A stretch of 33,732 nucleotides of DNA from Chryseolinea sp. Lineage in GTDB: Bacteria > Bacteroidota > Bacteroidia > Cytophagales > Cyclobacteriaceae. Within the stretch, counting starts at the first letter, position 1. Each line of letters starts with the position of its first letter. Shown here piece by piece: positions 7,590 through 18,041 of this stretch. The notes under the pieces are model-generated. The model was not told the origin of the DNA. It worked only from the letters and a program-made list of their open reading frames with translations, and searched no databases. A program made the position numbers and the translations under genes. Where the stretch lies: contig JAICGJ010000048.1 of assembly GCA_025923195.1 (NCBI GenBank), forward strand, positions 1 to 33,732, given 5' to 3'.

Positions 7590-10500
7590 ATGCGAATGGA
7601 AGTCTCTAGCAATGGCGCTTTTACTAATGCACTTACCAGGTGCTTCTTCCTGGCATTGTTTTCCTTCTTTTTTACCGTAGCGATGGCGCAATCTGAAGTC
7701 GCCTGTAATGATGGTGTTGACAATGATGGTGACGGACTTATTGACTGTGCAGATAACAACTGTTCATTTGCAGCGACGATCGAACGCGGTTGCCGATGCT
7801 ACGATGATATCGACAATGATGGCGACGGTAGGATCGACGAAGCAGATTCCAACTGTGCACCATATTTCGGCTTGACATTCGTGGGCGAAGGTTCGGATTG
7901 TAGTATTGTTCCCCCTGGCGCAAATACACCTTTCGATCTGATCGCGCCACCGATAGTCTCCGGACAAAACACAGCTGATACACAATCAAAAGTCCTCGTT
8001 GGTGACATAGATAATGATGGAATTCCCGACGCGATAATTACCTCAAAATGGAACAATGAGGTGCGGGTCGTGGCCACAACCAACGACCAGGCTGATGGGA
8101 GCGACATGGGAGACATCAAGGCGGATTATAATCTTAGCGGTAAAAAGAGCCTCTTTGAGGGCAAGGGCTGCGCGGATGTTGATCGTTTGCTGCTGGAACA
8201 CGAGATAATCACTGCAGACATTGATGGTGATGGGAAGTCGGAAATCTTCACCATAGTAAGTAATCGTGAAGGAAATCCGTCAAGTCCTCCAACCTGTTTT
8301 TTCCTAATGGGATTTGAATATGGAAGCTCAGGGCCCGGCGGTCTGGTACCCTTATACGATCCTATCTATCTGGGCACGAATCGCCCTGGAACTTTTGGAA
8401 TTGCTGATATGGACGGAGACGGACTCGCGGAGATATACCTTCGTGACCGGATATTCGCCGCCGAGACTGGTGCTCTTTTAGCCAGTGAAGGAGGTAAAGA
8501 CATGACCAACACAGCTCTCTGGGATGTGAATGTTACAGCCGCGCCTGTTGCTGTTGACATAAAAAGCGCCGGTGCTGATGGCGGGCGCATGGAACTAATC
8601 GTAGGGCCAAAAATCTATCAAATACCAAACCTGACGAGCCGAAATCCTGCATCACCTGCTTCACTAACGCTTTGGCGTGATATGAACAACATCTCCTTTG
8701 ATGTTAATGGCGATGCTGTGCCGGACCAGTACTTTGTAAAATTAATGAATGACCCTGTGGAGTATGGCATTGACACGCACAGTAGTACCAGCGTTGCCGA
8801 CATTGACAAAGACGGGTATATGGATATCATCCTTACTGGAGCCCTGAATTCTAGCGTGGGTCGCACAACTGTATTCTATTGGAATGTTCAGAAAAACACG
8901 GTTTCAGGATACATGACAGACACCAGTGTGGATCTCGGTATTGCGCCCAGCAACGAACCAAATTACACAAACTATCAGAGTGGATGGATTTGGGGTACGG
9001 GCAGGGTGAATATTGGCGACGCCAACGGTGACGGTAAGCTCGATCTCTCCTTTGTTGCCGGCAATCAGTTGTATTGTGTCACTACCGATGCACCAGGAAC
9101 TAATATTATTGACTTGTGGGCGAGCCCACGAACTATCAATGACTCGCGTTCTGGAGTGCTCACAGTAACTATTTACGATTTTGATAATGATGGTGAGCCA
9201 GAAATGGTATACCGCGACTCGCAAGAGGTTGCCATTATCGATGGGGCTACAGGCACAACTAAATATTGGTCATCTATATGTCAGTCGCATACGTATACTG
9301 AAGGTCCGGTTATTGCCGACATGAACGGCGATGGAGCTACGGATATCGGAGTCACCTGCAACAGAAGCAATTCATTTAATATCAATGCTGGTATTCAACA
9401 ACAAGCGCTAGGTGAAATCAGAATGTTTTATTCCAGCGGAAATGAATGGTTGCCGACGCGTCAGATCTGGAACCAGCCGGGGTATCACGTCGTCAATGTA
9501 AATGATGATATGACGCTTCCGTTTCCGCAGTTAGATGGAGCAATAGTATTTAGTCCTGGTCCCTGTGCAAATGGACTACCGGGACCGCAGACCCCGTTCA
9601 ACGTATTTTTGAACCAGATTCCTTTTTTAAGTGCAGACGGTTGTCCCGTTTTCCCGGCACCCGATTTGGCTTTCGTGGGCGATGATCCCGAGAATTTGCC
9701 CTATCCACCTGGAGATCCTCGCAATTTTCCTGCGGTTATCGTCAACCCGCCTATATGCGGTAACCTGGATATACAGGTGAGCTTTAATATCGTCAATGAT
9801 GGGGATTTACCTATATCAGATAATATTCCGGTGAGCTTCTTCCACGGAGATCCGACCGACCCATCTATTACCTCTGATTCTTTGCTTTACTCCACCAGCA
9901 TTACCGTTACCAACTTACAGGTGGGGGATACGCTTACAACGGCACCGGTAACATTTAATGGTCCTGGGACTGTTTTCAGGCTCTACATTGTACTCAACAA
10001 TAATGGTTCCGTTTTGCCTATAAATCCCAATGGCTCCGTTACAAATGAATGCCGCATCGACAATAACATTTACGATGTGCTCGTCGTCCCGGATCCTTTT
10101 ACTGCAGTCATAGAGAAGATCAGCGATAACAATAAATGCGTCGCAGCGGATCCGAATGTCGGCGAATTACGGGCGCGGATATACAAGGGAGATCCCACTA
10201 ATCCGGCCAATGAAGTTGTAGATTATAGTGACTATTCTTTTCAATGGTACTTCGGGGTTGGCACTTCCAACCCCGTGCCTGCCGCACAGGGGGGCAACAA
10301 TTACAACCTAACCGATTTAGCGGAGGGTGACTATACGCTCGTGGTAACTAATACAGCGAAGGGCTGCGTAACACTGCCCGTTAACGAGACAGTGCTGCTC
10401 AACATCGTCCTGCCAGCGGTAACAATTAATGTTCTATCTCATCAAACAGCTTGTAGTCCGCCAAACGGGGCACTGGAAGCTGTTGTTGCGGGCGGAAATA

Positions 10501-13500
10501 CGGGGTATACTTTCGAATGGTTCAGAAATGCCGCGACCACGGGAAAGACGACTGCCATAGCAACTAATCTCGTTGGGGACAACTACACCGTAGCGGTTTC
10601 CAGGAATGGTTGTACCACGACAGCAAGCGAAGTTGTTAACGACGAGGCTGTAGACCCGAGTGCGACAGCCACGTCAACCCCCGTTCAAAACTGCCAGAAT
10701 CCGAATAGTGGGTCCGTCACTGCCGACGCCGTTGTAGGAGGTGTTGTACAGAATCCTGCCGGCTTTACTTTTAACTGGTATTTCCATGATGAAACTACAA
10801 GTACACGCGGAAGTTTGTTACCACCGGTCCATGGGACAGGCAGAATTCGCACTGGCCTCCCCGTTGGTTTTTACGAAGTAGAAACCATCAACAATGCCAC
10901 GCAGTGTGTATCGCTTCCATTTGTTATTGAAGTCCCTGATAACACCCTTGTTCCAGACGTTGTCATTACGGAACTCGCGCCACAAACTTCCTGCGATCCT
11001 GCTAACCCTAATGGACGCTTCCAGGCAACAGTTTCAATCAATGGTGTTCAACAGGATCCGGCGAACTTTACCTTCGCCTGGTTTGAAGGTCAAAATACTT
11101 TGCCGGCCAATGCACACACCGATGTTTCGGGAGTGAACGGCAGTGTGGCAGAAAGTGTAAAGGGCGGAGGTCAGGCTTACACAGTGAGGGTTACTACCAC
11201 CTTGCAATGTTCCGCAATCACGGATGCAGTCGTTACGGAGATTTTGAATGTACCCGTTGTAACACTTACGCCGACACCAAATTCAATATGCGATCCGCTG
11301 CTTGCATCCAGTAGCTATACGGGTAGCGTGGCCGTTGCTGTTTCGTTTGGGGGGAATCCTGTAACCGATTTTACAAACTATTCATTTACGTGGTATAATG
11401 GATCGCAGGCCTCTGGAGTCCCCAGGTCTGAAACGACAAATGCACTGGCATCGCTTGACAATGGTTATTATACGCTTGTTGTGGAGCGAACAGATCTTTC
11501 CTGCGTATCGACTCCGGAAACAGCGGAAGTCATTGATGCTACCATTCTCCCTGTAGTTACAGCGTCAGGTATAGGTTCAACAAATTGTAGTCCGGCTTTA
11601 GCCAACGGCTCAGCACAGGTGACAAATGTCGATGGTGTTGGAACAGGTTCGCCGTATACGTTTCAATGGCATAGCGGAATCGATCTTTCGACGCCAATAG
11701 CGGGCGCAACTAACCCTGCCCTTAATAATCGTCAAGGCGGATCAGGTATCTTCTTCACGGTATTGACAACCAACACGAATACGGGATGTCAACAGACTTC
11801 TACCGTAGCAGTACCCGATAACCGCGTGTTGCCGGTTCTAACGCTGACACCTTCACCCAATTCCGTGTGCAACCCTGCGTTGACGTCGCCGGCGGTTACG
11901 TTCAATGGTGCGGTTGTTTCGACTATTTCTAATCAGACCGGGGTTATTTCAGACTATTCGTTCACCTGGAATACCGGAGCTACGGTGAAAGATCTTGTAA
12001 ATGTGACCTCCGGATCATACACGTTAACAACGACGCATACCCCTACCGGTTGTGTTTCAGATCCTGCTACTGCACAGGTAGTGGATCAGACTATTCTACC
12101 TGACATTGCAACATCGACAACGGCATCGACCAATTGTATCGCTGGGTTGGAGAATGGCCAAGCCCTGGTAACGACGATCGATAGTAATCCTCCAGGATCG
12201 CCAAATGTAATTCTATGGCATCAGGGTATTGACTTAACCTCACCACTCGCCGGCCAAACAAATGCGTTGCTTGACAATCGACAAGGAGGAGTCAATGCAT
12301 TTTATACGGTGCTGGTAACGAACCAAAGCAGCGGTTGTCAGAATACGGCGACTGTTTTAATAGCAGATGATCGCGAATATCCTGTCATAACCCTCAGCAA
12401 GACCGACAATACAAAATGTGTATCCCCTTTCGATGGATCAGTGTCACTAAGTACGCTGACCTATAATGGTGCTCCCGTATCATCACCTTTTACTGGATAT
12501 TCTTTCGACTGGTCCAACGGTGCGACTAGTGCTACAGTGACCCAACAGTCGGCAGCGTCCTTTACTTTGGAAGTTACAAAAGATGATGTCGGATGTACGT
12601 CAGCACCAGTGGTTATAGATATTGTTGACAACTTGTTTATTCCGCCCATCAGCATTGCTTCCACGGATCAAACATCCTGTGATATTAACAATCCCAATGG
12701 TGTCTTGACTGCAACGATTGATGAAAGTACGATCGGTGGAGGTGCGGCGGTTAATTCGGGGTATACATTTATCTGGCGCGACAATGGTCCCGGTCCTGCA
12801 CTTAATCTTCCCGGAACGAATGTTACTACTACGACGACGACTAATGGACAGATAAACGAACTGCCAGGTAATCTATATTACACCGTCTCCGCGACGAGGG
12901 CCAGCACGGGTTGTTCAAATACTGAGACTATTTTTCTGCCCGAAGTCATAACCTATCCAATTGTCGTCGCAACAAGTACCGATCCTGTCACACGATGTGA
13001 TGTTCCCGACGGAGCCATTGAAGCCAACGTTGGTGGAACTGCCTTAGGTTATACGTTTTATTGGCTGAACGAAACTGGCCAGACGCAGACAACTTTAAAT
13101 ACTGCGGTGGTTGGAAATGCAACGACTACTTCCATTGATGATGGTCAATACAATAATTTAATTCCCGGCTACTATACCGTCGTAGCGATGGACAATTTTA
13201 CCACTTGTTTGTCGCAGCCGGTAACGCGGGAAGTTGTTGACGCGATCCTTCAAACAAATATCAATATTACCCTTGGTCCCGGATTCCCTTCCACGTGCGG
13301 TTCATTTGATGGAGAAATGACAGGTACCGTAACGGGTGGTTCTGGAGGTACACTAGACCTGCTTTGGCATTATGGTGGTCCCATAAACAGCGATATCAAT
13401 TTTTTTGATAATCCACCTCAGTTCACTGCTCCTAATGACAATCCCTTCAGCACGCTTGCAGGGGCTACAGCACCCGCTGTCTCGAATATCAACAGCTTGG

Positions 13501-16500
13501 AATCAAGGTTGTATACACTTGTAGTGCGCGATAATGGAAATGGATGCGGGAATTATGAAACGATTTTCCTACCCTTCCAGGATGCTCATGAGATTGTTGA
13601 GACCGTGACACCCTCGACAATCTGCCCGTACACGATAGGGAATGGTGGAATCGAGGTCGAGGTAGCATCGATCCCTGCTTTTCCGGTGGGCTTAACGTAT
13701 CAGGACTTTTCTTACCGGCTGTATCGTGGGGAGAATCCAGATCCTTCACAATTGGTAAGTCCCCCCGGAGCGATTGGACCTGGAGCTGGTGTAACCGATC
13801 CCATAGTTTATTCCTCGCTCGCACCACAGATGTATACTATTGAGATAAAACAAGAATTCGGAAGTAATTGCCCTGTTTACAAGTTTGTAGAAATTGAATC
13901 ACTCGCATTGCCTCCAGTTGTCAACCTTGTTGGGGCATTAACTGCTAATACAGCGTGCGATCTTAATTCCGCAGATGGGTCTGCCGAAGTTAGTATTGCG
14001 CAGGATCCTAATGATGGAACGGCTGGGAATACATATACTCTAGGGGTCTCACCGTCGCCGCTGGTTGGAACTTATCCTGTGGCAGGTTTGGGTGTTGGTA
14101 ATCAAACCATCGGTGGTCTACAACCGGGCATGCAAATACCGCAATACACGATCACTGTGACCTCCACAAATAACTGCCAGACGCAACGTTTTGTGAGCAT
14201 CCCCAATCAACCATCAATTGCCGAACTGGTAGACGGCAACGTACTTTCTGCTGATGCTGAATTCTGCGCGCCCACTCTTGAAACTTCCGCACAGATTGAA
14301 GTTACTGCATTGAATATCATCAATGGCCCCGCCGACAACTTGAGCGATTACAGATTCGACTGGTTCACAGATAGTAATCTATCAGCCAATGTTCTCAGTT
14401 CGATGGGTGATGGTTCGGCCGCAAAAGGTGGTGAAATCCTATCCAATGTCGGTTCGCCTTTGCCTAGCGCCGCAGTTACTATAGGTTCTTATTGGGTAGT
14501 TGCTACTAAAGTAAATCCAGGGACAACGGGTGGTGTAGGGTGCTTCAGCGCGCCATTTAAAGTCGACATCGGCGATAATACTATCGACCCCCAAATTACC
14601 ATGACGCCGACTGCCAACACCGCGTGTGATACTAATTATGAAGGTACGATAACCGTGAACGTAACGACGGCAACAGGTCCCGGATCAGTACCAGGAGCGA
14701 CCTACGCATATGATTGGACGATACCCGGGGGAGCAGCCACGCCTGCCGATGGCACTGGATTATCGGGTATCAACAACGTATTTACAGACGTGAGGGACGG
14801 ATTCTTCACATTAAATGCTACGAACGAATTGACAGGTTGTATTACTACCTCAGCAACTAATGTCGTGAAACTTGACATTCCTGTTGTAATAACAACCGTT
14901 GACCACGTGGACAATGAATATTGTTTCCCGAACGGCGAGATGTTTGTGCAGCAGGTAATCATTGATGGTATCGCGGAGCCCGATCATAATGTATTCAATT
15001 TTGAGTGGTTTGCCGATACCCCTTCTGGTGTACCCACACAAACTGGCATCGGGCTCGACGCAATCACCGGATTGGATCAGGGGACATATTTTGTGATTGC
15101 AACCGTGGATGCGTCTGCTCCCGTGGGCTCTGGCTGCAAATCACCACCAGCTAGAGCTGATGTAAAAGACATTCATATAAATCCCATTGTGAGCTTCGCT
15201 GCCATGGGCAATACCTCATGCGACAATAATTTTGATGGTGCGATAACCGTAACGGCTGTAACTTCCTCGGGCCCAGGCGTCGCCTCTAACTATGACTTCA
15301 CTTGGCTTTCTGTTCCCGCGGGCAACACGGTCACCGATGGGATTGACATTCCAAGTCCTTATAACGTTGCCGGTGTCAGCGACGGAGCGTTCACCGTAAG
15401 GGCGTTGAATCGTACTACGCAATGCGCGATCGATGGTACCGTAACGTTGCTCAACACTCCGCCTCCGGTTGAAATTCTAACGGTAGATAAGTTAGATCAG
15501 ATGATCTGTAATCCTGATGGCAGCATGGTTGTGACTGCAGTGAGTCCGGCCACCGTAACGGATTACAATTTCAGATGGTTTGAGGACAGCCCGTCGTCAT
15601 CGCCGCTTGAAGACGGAACGAACACCGTCATCACAAGTAGTGCGCTGAATACAACAAATTATCAGACCATAGGCGCAGGCACCTACTATGTAATAGGCAT
15701 TAAAAATTCGAATAATGCGCCGGGATCCGGCTGTGCGACGCCTCCGTTCCGAGTGGATATCAACGACATGAGTGTGGATCCTCAGGTGGCGTTCGCTGTC
15801 ACTCCAAATTCGAGCTGTAATCCAATGAATCCAAATGGTGTTGTGCTGGCAACGGCATCTGAGCGTGACGGCACGACGGATAATTATACATTTTCATGGG
15901 CGATGAATGGAGGTGCACTTCCAGGTGTTACGACCCAAAATGACTTAAGCCCTACGAGCCAACTCGATAATTCCTTTGAAGGCAACTATGTTTTAATGGT
16001 CACAAATACTGTAACAGGCTGTGCTTATACAGAGGGCCTTGCGGTCAACCTAGACCAGACTATCAGTCTTCCTAATATTGTCCAGGTTGACGTAGTGAAT
16101 CCAGTTGATTGCTTTCCAACCGGAAGCGCTACTGTGGTTGAAATTACCATTGGCGGAGTTACTACAATAACGGATCCAGCTCAATTGGATGCAGGCTTTG
16201 ACTATGAATGGTATAAAAATGATTATCCTGGAAATTTACTGGCAGGACAGACTCTTGCTAACCTACCCAGCCAACAGCCAGACCGTTATTTCGTCTTGGT
16301 TCAGGATCTTCTGACGGATTGCAAATCCTTGCCAATCGAAGTGGTTATTGAGGATGCCGATATTGTGTATCCTGATATTGCCATCCAGCAAACCGTACCA
16401 CAAATCAGTTGTGATAATCTCAACGGTACCGCCGTGTTGGTTTCGACAGCAGATGGACAGAACGACAGCAATGCCAATTATACCTTTGCTTGGTACCCAA

Positions 16501-18041
16501 GCCTGGACTTGACCGGCACAAGCTTTGCAACCACTAGCACCATTTCAAATTTATCGGCGGGGCAATATTCGGTCGAAGTATTCAATGCAGCGACAAATTG
16601 CCGGGGATCTGAGCTATACATCATTCCTGATAACGCTCCTCAATTCATGCCTCAGCTTTCGCTTTCGACCAGTCCCCGTACAAGGTGCGATATTGCTGAC
16701 GGAGTGCTGCTGGCGAGCGGTTCTGCCTTTCCAATTGATCCGAACACATTAAATAATTATCCATTCCCTTACAATTACACAGCAGAACTCTACAATGGGA
16801 ATCCACCGGCTGACATGAATAGCCCCGAGTTTGGTTTTATGTCCAATGACCCAGCCCATCCGTTGCTAACGTCAAACTTCTTGCAAACAGGTTTGGCCGA
16901 GGGTCAATATACGGTTCGCCTTATTGACCTTAATACAGGCTGCGCTTCCATCGACCATGTCGAAGTTGGAGATGGTCGGATCTATCCCGAAATAATGATC
17001 GTGCAAGACAACCCACTGATCAATTGTGATCCCCTGCGTCCTAATGGCCAGCTTTCTGCAACAGCGGATGGGGGCTTAGTGGGTGGATATACTTTTGATT
17101 GGTATGCGGGCACGACCGTTTCAGGCACAACATTGAGCACTAACAATAAACTGATTGGGCAGTCGGTTGGGTCATATACTGTTCACGTAACTAAGAACAT
17201 CACTGGATGTTCCAACGAGTCTACTGGAGCTATCACTGATGGCACCGTTTTGCCACCTAGCCCGACGGCCATTCTGATTCAGGGAAGAACAAATTGTATC
17301 GATCCCAACGGATGGGTTGCAGCTAATGTGAATGGGGCAACATTGAATTTCATCTTCAACTGGTATGACGGCTCTACCGCCCAGGGACCGGCGGACTTCA
17401 CTGGAGTCAATTATATCAATCGGGATATAGGCCCTTATGCAGTTACGGCAACCGATGTTATTACTGGATGTGCGTCGTTGCCTAGCATTATAGACGTGCC
17501 GGACGAACGTGTGATACCAGAGGTAAGTCTGCTCTCTACGCCATCGTACTGTTTACGACCCTCGGGCAGCGTGACACTGGAGTTGACTACGGCTAACGTT
17601 GTGTTGTCGGACATCACGTGGTACGAGGATGTTCTCAACACGCAGATTGGCGTTGGACCGGCGTCCTATGACTTACCAGCGGGCTTTTACAGGGCTGAGT
17701 TTGTGAGTTCGGAAGGATGCGAGGGCGAAGCAGTCGTTGAAGTGGGAACCGAAATACTTTCTTATAATCTGGTGTCAGCCAACGGAGATAGTAATAACGA
17801 TGTCTGGATTATTGACTGTATCCAGAATTTTCCGACTAATAATGTTAAGGTCTTTAACCGTTCGGGGGTGAAGGTGTTCGAAGCCGACGGATACAATAAT
17901 GTTGATGTCATTTTCCGCGGTATAGGCGAACGAGGATTATATGTGTTGGGCAATGATCTGCCGGACGGGACATATTTCTACATCATAGATAAGCGCGATG
18001 GGTCGAAACCCATAAACGGATACCTTGAATTGGTGCGATGA
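7590..18041 (+). CDS. Giant SprB-like T9SS adhesin, 3483 aa, 26 Ig-like repeats
   Basis: The product is 3483 residues. A signal peptide (cleavage near A33/Q34) precedes two cysteine-bracketed calcium loops (C39-C58 and C70-C89, both with DNDGDG). FG-GAP repeats follow at about residues 135-590 (DIDNDGIPD, DIDGDGKSE, DMDGDGLAE, DIDKDGYMD, DANGDGKLD, DFDNDGEPE, DMNGDGATD plus one degenerate copy). The segment WLPTRQIWNQPGYHVVNVND, which I recall from other Bacteroidota propeller adhesins, comes next. A CARDB-like domain (about 720-837) leads into 26 consecutive Ig-like repeats averaging 98 residues. The C-terminal domain (about 3390-3483, with NGDSNNDVWIIDCIQNF and LPDGTYFYII) is a CHU_C-like type B sorting domain. 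With the overlapping sprF-like gene, this matches the organisation of the motile gliding adhesin SprB, although the repeats may serve attachment rather than gliding. M3 is an alternative start. Confidence 0.9.
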   Translation: MRMEVSSNGAFTNALTRCFFLALFSFFFTVAMAQSEVACNDGVDNDGDGLIDCADNNCSFAATIERGCRCYDDIDNDGDGRIDEADSNCAPYFGLTFVGEGSDCSIVPPGANTPFDLIAPPIVSGQNTADTQSKVLVGDIDNDGIPDAIITSKWNNEVRVVATTNDQADGSDMGDIKADYNLSGKKSLFEGKGCADVDRLLLEHEIITADIDGDGKSEIFTIVSNREGNPSSPPTCFFLMGFEYGSSGPGGLVPLYDPIYLGTNRPGTFGIADMDGDGLAEIYLRDRIFAAETGALLASEGGKDMTNTALWDVNVTAAPVAVDIKSAGADGGRMELIVGPKIYQIPNLTSRNPASPASLTLWRDMNNISFDVNGDAVPDQYFVKLMNDPVEYGIDTHSSTSVADIDKDGYMDIILTGALNSSVGRTTVFYWNVQKNTVSGYMTDTSVDLGIAPSNEPNYTNYQSGWIWGTGRVNIGDANGDGKLDLSFVAGNQLYCVTTDAPGTNIIDLWASPRTINDSRSGVLTVTIYDFDNDGEPEMVYRDSQEVAIIDGATGTTKYWSSICQSHTYTEGPVIADMNGDGATDIGVTCNRSNSFNINAGIQQQALGEIRMFYSSGNEWLPTRQIWNQPGYHVVNVNDDMTLPFPQLDGAIVFSPGPCANGLPGPQTPFNVFLNQIPFLSADGCPVFPAPDLAFVGDDPENLPYPPGDPRNFPAVIVNPPICGNLDIQVSFNIVNDGDLPISDNIPVSFFHGDPTDPSITSDSLLYSTSITVTNLQVGDTLTTAPVTFNGPGTVFRLYIVLNNNGSVLPINPNGSVTNECRIDNNIYDVLVVPDPFTAVIEKISDNNKCVAADPNVGELRARIYKGDPTNPANEVVDYSDYSFQWYFGVGTSNPVPAAQGGNNYNLTDLAEGDYTLVVTNTAKGCVTLPVNETVLLNIVLPAVTINVLSHQTACSPPNGALEAVVAGGNTGYTFEWFRNAATTGKTTAIATNLVGDNYTVAVSRNGCTTTASEVVNDEAVDPSATATSTPVQNCQNPNSGSVTADAVVGGVVQNPAGFTFNWYFHDETTSTRGSLLPPVHGTGRIRTGLPVGFYEVETINNATQCVSLPFVIEVPDNTLVPDVVITELAPQTSCDPANPNGRFQATVSINGVQQDPANFTFAWFEGQNTLPANAHTDVSGVNGSVAESVKGGGQAYTVRVTTTLQCSAITDAVVTEILNVPVVTLTPTPNSICDPLLASSSYTGSVAVAVSFGGNPVTDFTNYSFTWYNGSQASGVPRSETTNALASLDNGYYTLVVERTDLSCVSTPETAEVIDATILPVVTASGIGSTNCSPALANGSAQVTNVDGVGTGSPYTFQWHSGIDLSTPIAGATNPALNNRQGGSGIFFTVLTTNTNTGCQQTSTVAVPDNRVLPVLTLTPSPNSVCNPALTSPAVTFNGAVVSTISNQTGVISDYSFTWNTGATVKDLVNVTSGSYTLTTTHTPTGCVSDPATAQVVDQTILPDIATSTTASTNCIAGLENGQALVTTIDSNPPGSPNVILWHQGIDLTSPLAGQTNALLDNRQGGVNAFYTVLVTNQSSGCQNTATVLIADDREYPVITLSKTDNTKCVSPFDGSVSLSTLTYNGAPVSSPFTGYSFDWSNGATSATVTQQSAASFTLEVTKDDVGCTSAPVVIDIVDNLFIPPISIASTDQTSCDINNPNGVLTATIDESTIGGGAAVNSGYTFIWRDNGPGPALNLPGTNVTTTTTTNGQINELPGNLYYTVSATRASTGCSNTETIFLPEVITYPIVVATSTDPVTRCDVPDGAIEANVGGTALGYTFYWLNETGQTQTTLNTAVVGNATTTSIDDGQYNNLIPGYYTVVAMDNFTTCLSQPVTREVVDAILQTNINITLGPGFPSTCGSFDGEMTGTVTGGSGGTLDLLWHYGGPINSDINFFDNPPQFTAPNDNPFSTLAGATAPAVSNINSLESRLYTLVVRDNGNGCGNYETIFLPFQDAHEIVETVTPSTICPYTIGNGGIEVEVASIPAFPVGLTYQDFSYRLYRGENPDPSQLVSPPGAIGPGAGVTDPIVYSSLAPQMYTIEIKQEFGSNCPVYKFVEIESLALPPVVNLVGALTANTACDLNSADGSAEVSIAQDPNDGTAGNTYTLGVSPSPLVGTYPVAGLGVGNQTIGGLQPGMQIPQYTITVTSTNNCQTQRFVSIPNQPSIAELVDGNVLSADAEFCAPTLETSAQIEVTALNIINGPADNLSDYRFDWFTDSNLSANVLSSMGDGSAAKGGEILSNVGSPLPSAAVTIGSYWVVATKVNPGTTGGVGCFSAPFKVDIGDNTIDPQITMTPTANTACDTNYEGTITVNVTTATGPGSVPGATYAYDWTIPGGAATPADGTGLSGINNVFTDVRDGFFTLNATNELTGCITTSATNVVKLDIPVVITTVDHVDNEYCFPNGEMFVQQVIIDGIAEPDHNVFNFEWFADTPSGVPTQTGIGLDAITGLDQGTYFVIATVDASAPVGSGCKSPPARADVKDIHINPIVSFAAMGNTSCDNNFDGAITVTAVTSSGPGVASNYDFTWLSVPAGNTVTDGIDIPSPYNVAGVSDGAFTVRALNRTTQCAIDGTVTLLNTPPPVEILTVDKLDQMICNPDGSMVVTAVSPATVTDYNFRWFEDSPSSSPLEDGTNTVITSSALNTTNYQTIGAGTYYVIGIKNSNNAPGSGCATPPFRVDINDMSVDPQVAFAVTPNSSCNPMNPNGVVLATASERDGTTDNYTFSWAMNGGALPGVTTQNDLSPTSQLDNSFEGNYVLMVTNTVTGCAYTEGLAVNLDQTISLPNIVQVDVVNPVDCFPTGSATVVEITIGGVTTITDPAQLDAGFDYEWYKNDYPGNLLAGQTLANLPSQQPDRYFVLVQDLLTDCKSLPIEVVIEDADIVYPDIAIQQTVPQISCDNLNGTAVLVSTADGQNDSNANYTFAWYPSLDLTGTSFATTSTISNLSAGQYSVEVFNAATNCRGSELYIIPDNAPQFMPQLSLSTSPRTRCDIADGVLLASGSAFPIDPNTLNNYPFPYNYTAELYNGNPPADMNSPEFGFMSNDPAHPLLTSNFLQTGLAEGQYTVRLIDLNTGCASIDHVEVGDGRIYPEIMIVQDNPLINCDPLRPNGQLSATADGGLVGGYTFDWYAGTTVSGTTLSTNNKLIGQSVGSYTVHVTKNITGCSNESTGAITDGTVLPPSPTAILIQGRTNCIDPNGWVAANVNGATLNFIFNWYDGSTAQGPADFTGVNYINRDIGPYAVTATDVITGCASLPSIIDVPDERVIPEVSLLSTPSYCLRPSGSVTLELTTANVVLSDITWYEDVLNTQIGVGPASYDLPAGFYRAEFVSSEGCEGEAVVEVGTEILSYNLVSANGDSNNDVWIIDCIQNFPTNNVKVFNRSGVKVFEADGYNNVDVIFRGIGERGLYVLGNDLPDGTYFYIIDKRDGSKPINGYLELVR
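11256..12644 (+). repeat. Alternating A-B super-repeat, units 5-9 of the adhesin
   Basis: Units 5, 7 and 9 share openings such as VTLTPTPNSICDP, LTLTPSPNSVCNP and ITLSKTDNTKCVS. Units 6 and 8 are a different type and closely similar to each other: STNC near the start, then WHSGIDLSTPIAG versus WHQGIDLTSPLAG, and LNNRQGG versus LDNRQGG. The order is therefore A-B-A-B-A, implying duplication of a two-domain block of roughly 185 residues. Confidence 0.7.
14223..16073 (+). repeat. Second alternating super-repeat, units 15-20 of the adhesin
   Basis: Units 15, 17 and 19 share F-x-W-F-x-D (DWFTD, EWFAD, RWFED), a G-x-Y-W/F/Y-V strand and endings of the form GCFSAPFKVDIGD, GCKSPPARADVKD and GCATPPFRVDIND. 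Units 16 and 18 share NTACDTNYEGTITV versus NTSCDNNFDGAITV followed by S/T-x-GPG, and unit 20 begins in a similar way. The pairwise alternation again has a period of two domains, about 206 residues. Confidence 0.7.

Larger units (their letters stand above)
10101..17759 (+). repeat. Array of 26 Ig-like protein repeats inside the giant adhesin
   Basis: By eye I count 26 units, each 85-115 residues (mean 98). Each has a first cysteine about 10-15 residues in, often followed by an N/DG (as in CDPANPNG or CDVPDG). A central aromatic strand of the form Y-x-F-x-W is followed by a G-x-Y-T/Y-V strand. A second cysteine, usually T/N-G-C, is followed about 15 residues later by D-x-x-x-x-P, which ends the unit. 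Synonymous positions have diverged between units, so the DNA is not a recent tandem repeat. The conserved cysteine pair suggests one intradomain disulfide per unit (inference). Confidence 0.8.

Noticed and set aside
7078-9224. Several minus-strand open frames of 73-123 codons
   Set aside because: They are antisense to the operon coding sequence, repeatedly mirroring the repeated DGDG-type codons; no domain signal.
10101-17759. Possible CRISPR array or tandem DNA repeat
   Set aside because: The periodicity is about 295 bases, seen at protein level only; there are no short identical direct repeats with spacers.
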